Positions 53,168 to 64,000 of a DNA stretch of 64,000 bases are shown here, piece by piece. The position numbers and the translations under genes were made by a program. The first letter of the stretch is position 1; each line of letters begins with the position of its first letter. The notes below the pieces were generated by a model, which saw nothing but the letters and a program-made list of their open reading frames with translations, was not told where the DNA came from and did not search any database. Origin of the DNA: Anisakis pegreffii (lineage: Eukaryota; Nematoda; Chromadorea; Rhabditida; Anisakidae); contig JAPYMA010001458.1 of NCBI GenBank assembly GCA_035041965.1, forward strand, positions 1 through 64,000. Direction: 5' to 3'.

Positions 53168-56100
53168 GCGATTAATCTTTATCGGCGGTATCTATTATCA
53201 GCTATTTTGATTTAATTGCAAATGAGTTAAAATTTACGATTCACGATACAATCTTACAAGGTCATATCACATCACTGATTATTGATTAGATCAATTTGGT
53301 TGTTCATTTGCATTGAGAATGAATTTGTTTCATTGAAATCATCATCATCTCAAGTTTCAGGTATTGTGAGTCTTTATTCAATTACTGCCACAGCATCGCA
53401 TTTAACTCTGAGCAATAGAGCAGTAGCCAATCAATCGTGAATAAAATAAACATGTTTGTTGCAGAACTAATTGCACTGATACTGTGCAGAAAACACGAAT
53501 GTTTATGCTTTCTGGCATACACGCATATACACAGCGCATAATCAGTCTTAACTTGGGTTGGTAATTGGTTGAATGAATATGGGTAGAGACAGATAGATGT
53601 ACACCTAGATGTGGAACGGACGGATATCAAAATCCTTTGATATATTTGCCTTTAAGCAATCACTCTTACAATAGAATAGGTGAAGAGAGAAGATCACTGT
53701 CAATAAAAAGTCATTTGATTACACGTCCTTCAGATAGATACCTTTCCTACTCACTCATCATTAAGAAGTAGATACAATCAACGAGTTTGTTAGATGAAGG
53801 AATTGATTAAAGTGGTATTATGAGATGAGAACATATACACAATATCCTACAACATCAATGAAATTTTATGTTTCGATAAAGATATACATATACATTTATT
53901 AAGAATAAATATACACTGCAGATGCAGCAGATATGCATCTAATCTATAAATAAACATAGATAGAAATATGACTTATGATCGCAAGAGACGAGGGTCACAC
54001 TCCTTTAATCCCCTTCCTCAGCCTTCCTGCTCAAAGTTTCACTCACCTCTTTTCATATTCATTCGTTCACTCATTATTGTTCCTTATCAAACAAGCGTCA
54101 AAGGTATATTGAAAAGCGCGAGTGATTAATTCGTTGTTATCGATTTCATTTAAATTCAGTGAAACGCATCTTTCTCGTCTCATTGTAAAATGAGCATTTT
54201 AAATCTCATATTGTCTCAGTTTTTCAAGTGAGATGAAATTTCTTCTGACTATAAACTTGTGAATAGCATCTGGTATTTTGATAGCGACTCGCCACAATCT
54301 GCGAGTAGGAATCAACTTACAATTAGTCATGATTTTCTTTGTAATTGAAGATCGAACAACCATAAACTATTCTGAGTTTACTGCGTTGTTGTGCGAGTTT
54401 AGTGCCGAAAAGGAACTACTCGATTGACACCAATGACGTTTTGCGCTGAATTCTGTAATTCTGGTATTGATGGGATGCGATTTGAATACTTAATTGATAC
54501 TGCGCAATGAAAAACATCTTACGGCGCATAATTTTGATTTAAAATAGATCTCCCGAAGTGACTGATCGAGTAATGATGATAACTAGAGTTGTTTCCATTC
54601 TGAATATTATAGCAAGAATAGTTATTATTATCATTTTTGTGACGCAAGTAATGAAGATTGCTGCAAAAGATGGGAATTATTGAAACCACCATCAACGAGA
54701 CTGTTTACTGCTGTCAGTAAAACTTTATTATTCATCGTAACATTTTTTATTTTTTCCAAATCATACCCCAGTATTCGCTTTACTACCGCTTACATCATTC
54801 CATATTTTTTCTGTTAGTATCGATGGCATTGTGACAACTGATGAATTCAGCCGAATTTGGAGTATTTTCTGAATGTTTTCGATTAATTCAATTTTGATTG
54901 AATGAACTAACAAATGTTCACATATAAATTATTAGTTTATGAGCTCTTTGTGGGAATCTCTCTAATTCGCAACTATGATTGGTTTGTATTGCTCTTCTCT
55001 TCTGACAGTTGCCCGATTAAACTACTTTCAGATTTTATTGTTTCTTACAAATGCATTTCATGCAAGTACCACTTCTGTTTGATTTAACGCATCGTTCAAC
55101 TTGAATTGACTATGCTACTAAACTTGAATATCTGCATATTTCTGCAAGAAATTGCAAGGTTCCATTGAATAGCTTAAATTCACAAGAGATCGATCGTTAT
55201 ACGTTGTGATCGATATCGATAGCAGAAGGATCTGATTGAATGAACATTTCTTCAGATTGTTCAAATTGGATTTCATTGATTTAGAAATCGTATATGATAT
55301 TCGTTGGCCTTAAATGATTAGCTGCACGCCGCATGCTGTTGGCTTGTTTCATTTCTCTTTTGTTGTATGGAATCATCGAATATTTATTGTTAGTTAGTAT
55401 AATATTACACAGTCAAGTTATTTATTTATTTATGTATCCATTTCGTTTATGAGAATCACAATGTGAACGAGGATTATAAAACGACGTCGTATTTTAGTTG
55501 AGAAGAGTGATGATATCAGTTTATTTCATCTATCTTGTAAATATACATATGTATAGATATCTATCCATCCTATTCGGATGATGCGCAACTCTGCTCTTAC
55601 ATCAGCACTGAATCAACTGTGAGCATTGTTCCCCTCCTCGATTAATATTTAGGTTACACACTAACAATTACACGTCATTTCCACTGCCATCACAGTTTGA
55701 TTTTTATCTTAGTTATCGTTCCTCATCGAGATTCGTCCATTTATTTCGTTTTAAACCAAATCGATTCCGATCAATGCATCAATCCAATGATGAATCCACA
55801 TCCGCTGTTTTCATTGTTTCAGCATCATTCAATCATTGCTTCATAATTCTTTATTCTGTTCTCAATTTTGAACGCAACATTGCCAACTTCAACTTTTCGT
55901 TGAAATTTTAGTCAGATTTTCAAATTATTTCAAACTTTTGTTCGATTGGATCAAACGAGTGATCGTTTTGCATGCGATGTTGTTAGGTGAGTGAAAGCAC
56001 GTTGGAGTGCTTAAGCATATGAATATTATTATTGACATATTTCAATGGAAAATTGCAAATGGCTGCGTGCCACCTTGAATATCCTGCAGTCAGTCATATA

Positions 56101-57559
56101 ACTGAACTTAATCTATCATTACGATTATGATTGTTTTAATGTTGTTCTCACGAACGAACACAATAAATCTCCCTAATCAATCACATCCAAAAGATTTATA
56201 TCCCATAATTGCCTATAAATAATCAGCGCTTACCTCCCGCCGTCCCCCTCTCCTCCCATTTAGTGATCAAAAAGCATTCACATCATCTCATCATTGTTCA
56301 AATTTATCATTCATCACATATTCAGATTGCAATTAAGCGAGAATTATTTGAAGAGCGAAAAAATGATTTGCGACGAGTCGTTACGCCGTGAAATTAACTT
56401 CTAATTGCTTCAGTCCTGATGCTTTTTCACGTCTGTTTGGCTGCAAGAAGATTATACCTACTTGTCACAGCCATTAGGCATAGTGTCATTCCCGAAAGTA
56501 TTCTATGAGATGATTCGAGAGTACTTCACAATACCTCTGCAACCGCATGTCGAAAAGGCTAGAATGAACATGATATCATAAACTCTAACCTTTTACAGTC
56601 ATGACCACTAACTCTTTGCATGGCCTCAACTTTAGGCCTGCTTAACGGCTCTGCGCAGCAACTCCAATAAGTTGACGCACTGTGACGAGTAGGTAAAGCA
56701 GATACTGATTGAATGCACGATGGAAATGAGCGTAGCTTTTTCGCTGTTGATAGTATGCTATCTTGTTACGTGATTGTCATTTAAAGTCTTCACGAGTTCA
56801 TAATGACAGCAATCAGAGTTAATCAGCATTTGTGAAGACTCCGAGTTTTATGTGTGCACATGAAATATTCATTATTATTAATGTAAGTTTGTGTGCATTT
56901 GGAAGTGTCGTTATTGTAATTTACATGATATAATAGATAATGTGCATTCAATCACCTCAATGACCCACATCACTCATTCACAAATTGTACCTGATTAATC
57001 TTTTGTTACGTGCCACATCATTCCATTCTCACTTCCCTTCAATCAGCAATTTTCAAACTTCGCATATATTCCATCAACTTCCCCATCTTTTGCCTCTAAT
57101 AGTTCATTGAGCACTGCCAACTCTTATCTGAACGTTTTCTAATCGATCCTACCAATTTTGACTTCCAACTTGAAATCATTCCATTCCACTTCATATGCTC
57201 CGTTTGATTGGGTGTGACAGCGACAGTAATCACTCGGCTAATTTATTCGATTGATCACGGGTTGAATCACATCACCTGGGATTATACGAAATTGGCGGTG
57301 TCGTTCTTCTCAGAGTGCGCCCTTCTGATTAGCACGTTTATCAATTATTCGAATAACTGATGATCGAATGACTTAATGATTTGATTTTACCTAAAAACGA
57401 ATTTGTTATGAAGCGAAGACACATGTTATAAGGCGATACGCATCGTCAGTATAGCAGTGTAGCGTAGAAATATTATTGGTATATATTCTCGTATTATTTC
57501 ATTTTCATTCAGCAAATAATATGTAAACATACATGTGCTCGGTGCGTGCAGTTAGTACA
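53168..57559. other. Gene-poor stretch with scattered exon-like frames
   Basis: Short plus-strand blocks with plausible acceptors occur at 53361-53440, 54233-54304 with 54351-54427 (46-base gap, phases match, TTINYSEFTALL), 56326-56379 with 56471-56581 (SFPKVFYEMIREYF) and 57221-57360. They may be exons of one or more unrecognised genes or chance frames. No repeats of note. Confidence 0.3.
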
Positions 57560-60500
57560 ATGTTCGTTGGCGCAAACATGGTGAATACGATATTTCCGGG
57601 TGTACTTTCCAGGAACTTTTGTCGCAATAAGTACAGACTGGTGACGCTCGGTCTAGTGCGAGTTTAGTGAACTTTTTATGGGTGCACCCGTCTATCTACT
57701 GCGTTTTTCCATCAACACAATTTGATATTCAGTCTGACTAGTTAGATTGACCCGGCGGGTTACATGCTTGCTTTATGAAGGGATATTGCATACAGGCTAG
57801 ATCACTCGAATTGCAACTGAAAAAATATACTGCAGTGAGCAATCAGCGTGTTATAAGCGAACGATTTCATTCTTCTCGTATCTATTGGACTCATCGTTGA
57901 GTGTTCAACAAGAAATACAGCTGTGTCAGTGAGTGATAAATCGATGATCAGTTTCAAAAATATTGTCTTCAGTCGATGAGCTAATAATTCGTTGATTTTA
58001 CTATTTCATTCAGATTTCATCAGTTTTACAAACACATTTCAATGCTCTTCCAAAATAAGGTTATCTGGGTTACTGCACGTGAAGACTCACTCTTCTATTG
58101 TTAGCAAACGTTCACCATCTATTTCATCGCATTTTCAACATTGGCAATCAGCCTCATTTTTCATAGTTTCTTAATTAGTGCAGCTGATTTTCATTTGTTT
58201 GGAAATTGTATCGACGCACGTATTAGAACAAGGTTCGAAAAGCTTCAGATTGAAAAGGATGTAAACGTTCAGAATCACTGCTGCCTGGAGTTTCCTACTG
58301 AAAGTATCGTTTATGAAGCCAAAAACAAGATGTCTGCGGCCACGCAACTGAGGACGGTTTAGATTCTGTTCGTATTCACTGAACGAAATCATGCTAATCT
58401 CATGCTCAGTTTGCGTTTCAATTTTGACACATCAAACAAACTTCAACAGTCGAATAATCTGATGAGAAAAGGTTGACCATAGTCAATAAATACAAATTAT
58501 GTGTTGGAATACTGAAATTCATCCAAGTTTCATAACATATAAAAGTTTCCCGCAATTCATGCACATCCACCAAATTCATTGTGAAGTCGATGAAAATATA
58601 GCTGAGCGCAAGTGCCAATTCGAAAGCAAATGATTTACCTGTCGTAAGCGATACGAACCCTGTTGCCGAGCTGATCACCTATCAGACTTCATCCGCACAA
58701 TATCAATATCGAATTAAAGTTAATCTTATTTTATTGGATACGTTTCGTGCTATAATACACGGAGTGAGATCACATTACATGAAGGCAGCGAAGGAAATGC
58801 GTTATCGGAATTAAATTCAATTATGACGAGGAGAAGTGTCATTAATACCATATCTACTTATCAATCGCTTGCTGCTGCTATCATATTTGCTCATATCAAT
58901 TATCATGTCGGATCAATACCGCTAACCTCTTGTGATATTATGTTACAGAGGATTGGTCGTAGTCATGAGTGTTCTTTATTCGTAATATTAATCCCGATGT
59001 CTACGAATTATTTATAATAGCGATTATGATAATCATAATGATAACAGTGATCAACGGTTACTGATATCGAGGCAGCTCGTCGGAAGTATTATTAGGAGTC
59101 ATAATAAAAGGCAGTAAACAAAACTGCTTTATCGTATCTATTGCTTCATTTTGATGTTTGCATTTTAGCACCACACAAAACTGTTTCTCAGTCAACTATC
59201 GGCGTTCACGAACTAACAATACTGTTAACAATGTTGACGAATGATAGCTAACATACTTGATTTTCATATGGAGTGTTGATCATTTGTAGAGATATTTATT
59301 ATTGCATTGAGTATTTACGAATGTTGTTACTTGATATTATCAATGATATGCAATGAATATAATCCATTATAAACAAACGACTGCATTATTCAGCATCGCC
59401 TTCCATTTCTTCATATCAGTCATCGCTTTCTAAATTTATGTTCATTCTTCATCGATACTTTTTCATCTCACTTCAGATTACTGTCGTATTTCCGAACTAG
59501 CAATGCAAATTCACTTAATGAAAGTGCTTGGATCCCGTTGAAGTTTGAGCATTTATTTAGTAGATAGCAGCTGTAGGCAAGTTCAGTTCTTTGAAGTTTT
59601 ACCTTTCCCGCTGACTGACAGATTGTTCTTTTGTTTCAGCGAATTTGTTCGGAATCATCATATCTATGTTCATTACATCAGTGCTGCGAAACGGAACATC
59701 AAAAAGTGATATCAAAAAAAAAGCGAATCGCTACAAATTCTAACTGATCATCTTTATAAAGCATACCAATCTTCATTTCCAAAAACTTTTTGCTTGCCAA
59801 TTTGCCCATACCTTTTTTGTTGGATTTTAATATGGAACATAAGTTTTGATGAGCATTTGAAACAAGGGTCAACGAGTACGATCGTCACCTATTTTATTTG
59901 TGAAACTTGCATTTGAATATTTAATAAGGCGATCGAGAAATTCGGTTTTGAAAAACTGTTCGAATGAATAGTTTAGTTCGCTGCAAATATGTTCTTACAG
60001 CAACACGCTGTATGAATTATCGAATAAGTTCACCCAACTGTAGATCGCAACCAGCAACAATTTCAGGTTCGTTGTATTGCAGCATTGAAATTGTTTGAAA
60101 CTGTTTATGTGGGTATCCGGACAATTCGCGTAAAGACGCTTTGCCTAAGGACAGTTCGCCTAACGGACGGTTTTTAATGGTTCTTTTGCGTAATGGGCAA
60201 ACTGTTCTTAGGTAAAACTTTTTTAGGCAAATTGTCCGGTCATGGTTTATGTGTAGAACACATTCCGAATAGTGTGGTGTGGGGATCGAGGAATTTAGGG
60301 GTTCTCGTCGCCGACTTTCTTCGAGTCGACGACATTTTTGGGGTCCCCGTCTGCAAGATTTCGTCTCTAATTTTTCCCGTACCCGACTTTTTTTCCATCT
60401 CCGCACCACACTAATCCGAAATGATGATGAACAATAAGTTATAGTCATTAGCGGAAACATTTCAATCAACATGAAAACTATGTGAATGTGACCTTTCCCC

Positions 60501-62528
60501 AAAAATTGGCTTGTCCGATGTGTTTAGCCATTATTTGTTATTTATTTATCTAACGATAAGTTCTTTGATGTTTCATTGCGAATTTCTCCTTAATTTCTTC
60601 AATGTTCTCCTAAGAATATGCATTCAAACTGTGGACTAAGAAAACTACCAAAGTCCATGATAAGGTTCAGCTATAGCAACTTTTTTATGAGTTCCGCCCG
60701 ATGGATTTGCATGAACGGTGATGTTTCTGTCGCACACTTTTGGTAAAACGTTCTTTTCTGTTCTTTCATGCTCTCTAAATGTCTTATTCTTTTCTGTTCC
60801 GGTACAATACCATCTTAAAACAGTTACGTTTCGTTTCATTCCCTCCGTTGAACTGCGCTGATCTCCACATTCATTTTTTGTGACAACTTCCAGAAAGAAT
60901 CACGTACAAAACAATTTGTCCACTATCCTTTCACATGCCTCAAACATCCTGCGATGGAACAGTAATCCATGAATTAATCGACGAAACCTAAATGTTGTTT
61001 GTTATGAATATTTATCAGCACCATTAAGCATCATTCACATCACTCACTCAACGAATACTCCAATTTGTTATTTGAAAAAGTTATGATACCATTTAATTGC
61101 TAATATTATGCTATCAGCAGTGTTTTGTTCAAATGAGTGTTACTTATCATAATACACAGATCGTATAGGTTGACTGCAAGATTGACAAAATGATATTTGA
61201 TAATAACGTTGATAACAAAAAGCACAAAACAACCAGAGTAGTAGCAAAAATAATAACTATTATAATAGCAGTAATGATTACAACAATAATAAACAGTGTT
61301 AATAATAATAACATTGATAATGATATCTGCTATTGTTATCACTCGGTGTAATATTCAGAACATAATATTTTATTATTCCACAATGGTGATACAACTCACA
61401 TTCACTCCAATGCCTTAGTCCAAGAATCAGTTAAAATCAGTTCGGTTCAGTCCCGTTCCGTCTTTTCACCAGCTCTCTACCATAATGTTCTGCACCTCCA
61501 TTTTTTACAACTGTTCTGCTGTGTTTCTTGGAATAAAGCAGCTTAGCTGGAGCACAAACATTACGGTACATGACACACCTCAGCTCATGTGAACACCCAT
61601 TCTGTTACTACTACTCTATTCAGTTGTGGGTTAAATGCTTCGAAAAAATCACAGTTATATCACTTTCTTCTTGTAATTCGTCGTCGCTTATAATTTTACT
61701 TGCAAGTTTTAATTCTGAACATTCTTACAATTAGTTTGCAAAGTTCAAACGAATGAAACACCTTCGTGCTAATCTCACATCGGCAGTGTATTTGATCGAA
61801 TTCAATGCCAGTTTGCATCAGTAAATCATCAAATTTTCACTATCTTTTAAAAAACAGCAAATGGTGATGAATTCCATAAGGTAACTAATTCAATTTTTGT
61901 GTGTTCAAATGAGATGACTACAGTGGAACGAGCATTCATAATTATATCATTTGAAAATTTAATCAGAATTATTGTGTAAGAAATGAGCTAGTAATATACT
62001 GTTGATTGATTCATTTTTATATTTCTATCATCACCGTGACCAAATTCCTTACAAAACTGATTGTGAGTGTGATTTATAACAACTTTGTTATAATTAAACG
62101 AAGCAACGAATGCGAGCCAGATAGGCGTCAACGTTACAAAGCACTAATAAAATTGCCTCGCAATTCAATCACTCACTCGTTCATGCTGCTAACAATAATA
62201 TCATTTAATTAAATACGACCTCAACCATCGATATGCTTGTATATCAATACTATTATAAAACTTAGTCAAAACCTTAATAATTTCTAACTATTCGAACACT
62301 TATTGTCGAATTGCTTTTGGAAGTTATATGGCCTACACAACACAACGAAGTGGCTCACGTGAATGTCAAAGGAATGTTTTGTCAAATATTCATCAGAATT
62401 TATGTATTGCACACTCCATGTGACATTTAGTCAGTCGGGCATATATTCATCGAAAAATATTGCTCGTATTTGGTTGGTATCCCGAATTTGTGCCGTTTTC
62501 GGAGATCGAATTGCCGAAATGTTTCGTT
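57560..62528 (+). CDS. Candidate gene encoding a type II membrane protein (N-terminal exons)
   Basis: A first exon 57560-57661 begins with ATG nine bases after a TGCAG acceptor and ends in a phase-0 GTTTAG donor; it encodes 34 aa with a basic end (RNFCRNKYRLVTLGLVR). A second exon starting 58105 after ATTGTTAG continues in phase with a hydrophobic run (TIYFIAFSTLAISLIF) and stays open to 58362. This gives short cytosolic tail, positive residues and one membrane helix. A further open block starting at 62435 (HRKILLVFGWYPEF) can join from a donor near 58232. I do not recognise the family. The chain is built from frame and splice logic alone and could be chance. The end given is the possible donor region of the third block, not a confirmed stop. 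Confidence 0.2.
60115..60239. mobile_element. Short inverted-repeat element (MITE-like)
   Basis: Left end CCGGACAATTCGC and right end GCAAATTGTCCGG (60227-60239) are near-perfect inverted repeats about 100 bases apart. The interior repeats the theme GCCTAAGGACAGTTCGCCTAACGG in both orientations. The octamer TTTATGTG occurs on both sides at similar distance (60103-60110 and 60246-60253), but its meaning is unclear. No coding capacity. Confidence 0.65.
60270..60413. mobile_element. Short hAT-like MITE, about 144 bp
   Basis: Ends TAGTGTGGTG (60270-60279) and CACCACACTA (60404-60413) are perfect 10-bp inverted repeats. The left flank attccgaa (60262-60269) matches aatccgaa (60413-60420) at 7 of 8 positions, allowing one base of overlap with the end. 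The interior is C/G-richer than its surroundings and carries inverted copies of GTCGCCGAC and GTCGACGAC. It lies only 30 bases from the preceding element, so this site has taken two insertions. Confidence 0.65.
61198..61335. repeat. Degenerate AAT-rich trinucleotide tract
   Basis: Irregular AATAATAAC-type units with interruptions. Similar in style to the tract near 32.8 kb and likely a decayed microsatellite. Confidence 0.6.
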
Positions 62529-64000
62529 AGATTATTACAACATTTTGTTCAAACAGCTACACGGGAGTTAAATGAGTGCATCATTTTGATCATGGAAAAG
62601 CATTTTAGTGTGCAAGGGATTGTCCGGTTCATAAACATCACCATATGTTAATGCCATATTGTATATCATATGATAATATTGTTTAGTAATAATGTAATAA
62701 TATTGAATATTATCATAATATTGATAATATGGCTGTTTACAGTTCAAGCAAAATTCTACAAACAAGCAAATGCTACGCAATGGATGAATATTATTTCATA
62801 TGCTAATATAAAATAATTATACAATGCGAAATACATATGATATAATACAACGATGATACAGGTGGTATAATAGTTTATAATATAATAAATACAACAAGCA
62901 ACTTGCATTATTACGACGAAATCATTCGTATCATTTCGTTTCTAATTCGTATAGTGAAGTGATGATGCTGTGTTAGAAATGGAACGTTTTCGGGTTTTAA
63001 GATTACATTTTTTCGGGATGATAAATTGAGCAATACGTTATCGGGTTCATGTGGTGGTATCAGCCGATTCAAAAATGTTGATCGCCGTTAGAACGAGTCA
63101 ATTTATTCTGCAATTTCACCAGGTTGCAGATCTTGTGTTGTGAGTAAAAGACGTATGTGATTGATTGTGTTGTACCGCGTTGCGTAATCGACCCCCTCTT
63201 CACTCTATAAATCCTCTTGATAAATCCATCGTCCAGAAATTCATGAAGCTTACGTTCCTTCGGAGCTTGGATTCAGGGAAGTCCAGTGTCTTCTCAAGTT
63301 GTGTGCATGTGTTTCAAATGAACAGTATGAGTGTTCAAGGCTGCATGGTTCATACCGTCGTACTATCCTCCCTTCCATAAAACAGACCTGTTCTTCAATT
63401 GTTTACCTAAACGATCGAGAATTTCACCAAATTGGTAAGCGAATTGACCAATGGGGACATATTTGCGCGTTTGAAAGGAAGGAAAATGAATGATTCGAAA
63501 GAAGAAACGGGAAAAGAGTGTAATCGCCTGTAAACGGGAAGTAGTGCTTTTAGCAAGCGACTTTATTAATGAACGCAGCAGATGCAGCGGCATAAATGTT
63601 GTTGATGCGGTTTTTGGAAGTAGTAAGAAATAGCCCCGAAAGAAAATACATCGAAATGAATTATTAACTTCTCGAATAGATTTATGTCTCCAAAGTTAAT
63701 ATGGACGCGAGGAAGGCACATATGCAGAGCATATTTATTCGGGGATGTTGTTCACTCTTCAGATGGACGGACACATTCATAGTGCATAATACATATGTTG
63801 AATTAATATCTTTATAAATGCTCACTGAAGCATTCATTTAGATCACATAATATAATAGTGTAGCATGATACAGCAATAGCCACACATCTCTGTTTTCGTT
63901 ATTTATCTAAAACTTACTTCATATTTTATCACCACTAACAACATTCATGCAAATGCCATTTGTTTATCGCATCGTGTGAAGCGAATGAACAGAGGTATTC
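62529..64000. other. Right end of window: overlapping open frames on both strands
   Basis: A plus-strand frame 63238-63492 and a minus-strand frame 63363-63593 are both open. The minus frame starts with a basic, hydroxyl-rich leader that could be mitochondrial and contains PIGQFAYQFGEILDRLGKQL. Neither can be assigned without sequence beyond the window. Confidence 0.3.

Noticed and set aside
60017..60502. 161-codon minus-strand frame
   Set aside because: It lies across two short inverted-repeat elements, which explain both its openness and its Arg-rich composition.
1..64000. tRNA, rRNA, CRISPR or bacterial features
   Set aside because: Scanning for GTTCGA-type T-loops with matching stems found no cloverleaf. 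No regularly spaced direct repeats with unique spacers were seen, and the DNA is clearly eukaryotic.

Overview
The window looks like chromosomal DNA of a nematode. It is AT-rich (roughly 60-65% A+T by eye), and its genes are split into many small exons with GT..AG introns ending in short TTTCAG, TTTTAG or TTTAAG acceptors. Introns range from under 100 bases to about 4.5 kb. The three recognisable plus-strand proteins read like nematode orthologues (CCT-5, ATF-7, GPDH). The long introns and sparse gene content suggest a parasitic lineage with an expanded genome, but the species cannot be named from this sequence.

Layout. 1-3.78 kb: no gene I can support. 3.78-19.14 kb (+): complete ten-exon cct-5, the epsilon subunit of the TRiC/CCT chaperonin, about 543 aa with introns of 4.5 and 3.1 kb. 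22.69-27.24 kb (+): ten-exon ATF2/ATF7-type bZIP transcription factor (atf-7-like). 30.45-35.03 kb (-): a gene whose exons spell a FERM-like stretch, an SH2-like domain and a degenerate tyrosine-kinase domain that ends in a stop with no second kinase domain; the arrangement resembles a Janus kinase cut off after its JH2 pseudokinase. 42.49-48.11 kb (+): complete nine-exon cytosolic NAD-dependent glycerol-3-phosphate dehydrogenase (gpdh). 48.1-64 kb: mostly gene-poor, with a 1.2 kb hAT-like non-autonomous element (49.3-50.5 kb), two adjacent short inverted-repeat elements (60.1-60.4 kb), and several tentative exon chains.

The genes do not form one pathway. CCT-5 is housekeeping. ATF-7 and GPDH belong to stress biology in C. 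elegans (immune and osmotic responses). The FERM/SH2/pseudokinase gene lies tail-to-tail with atf-7 and head-to-head with gpdh. It is the most unusual item because C. elegans is known for having STAT proteins but no JAK.

Limits. Exon borders were set by hand from reading frame, splice dinucleotides and remembered family sequence. In DNA this AT-rich, open frames of 50-90 codons arise by chance every few kb, so candidate genes without family resemblance carry low confidence.
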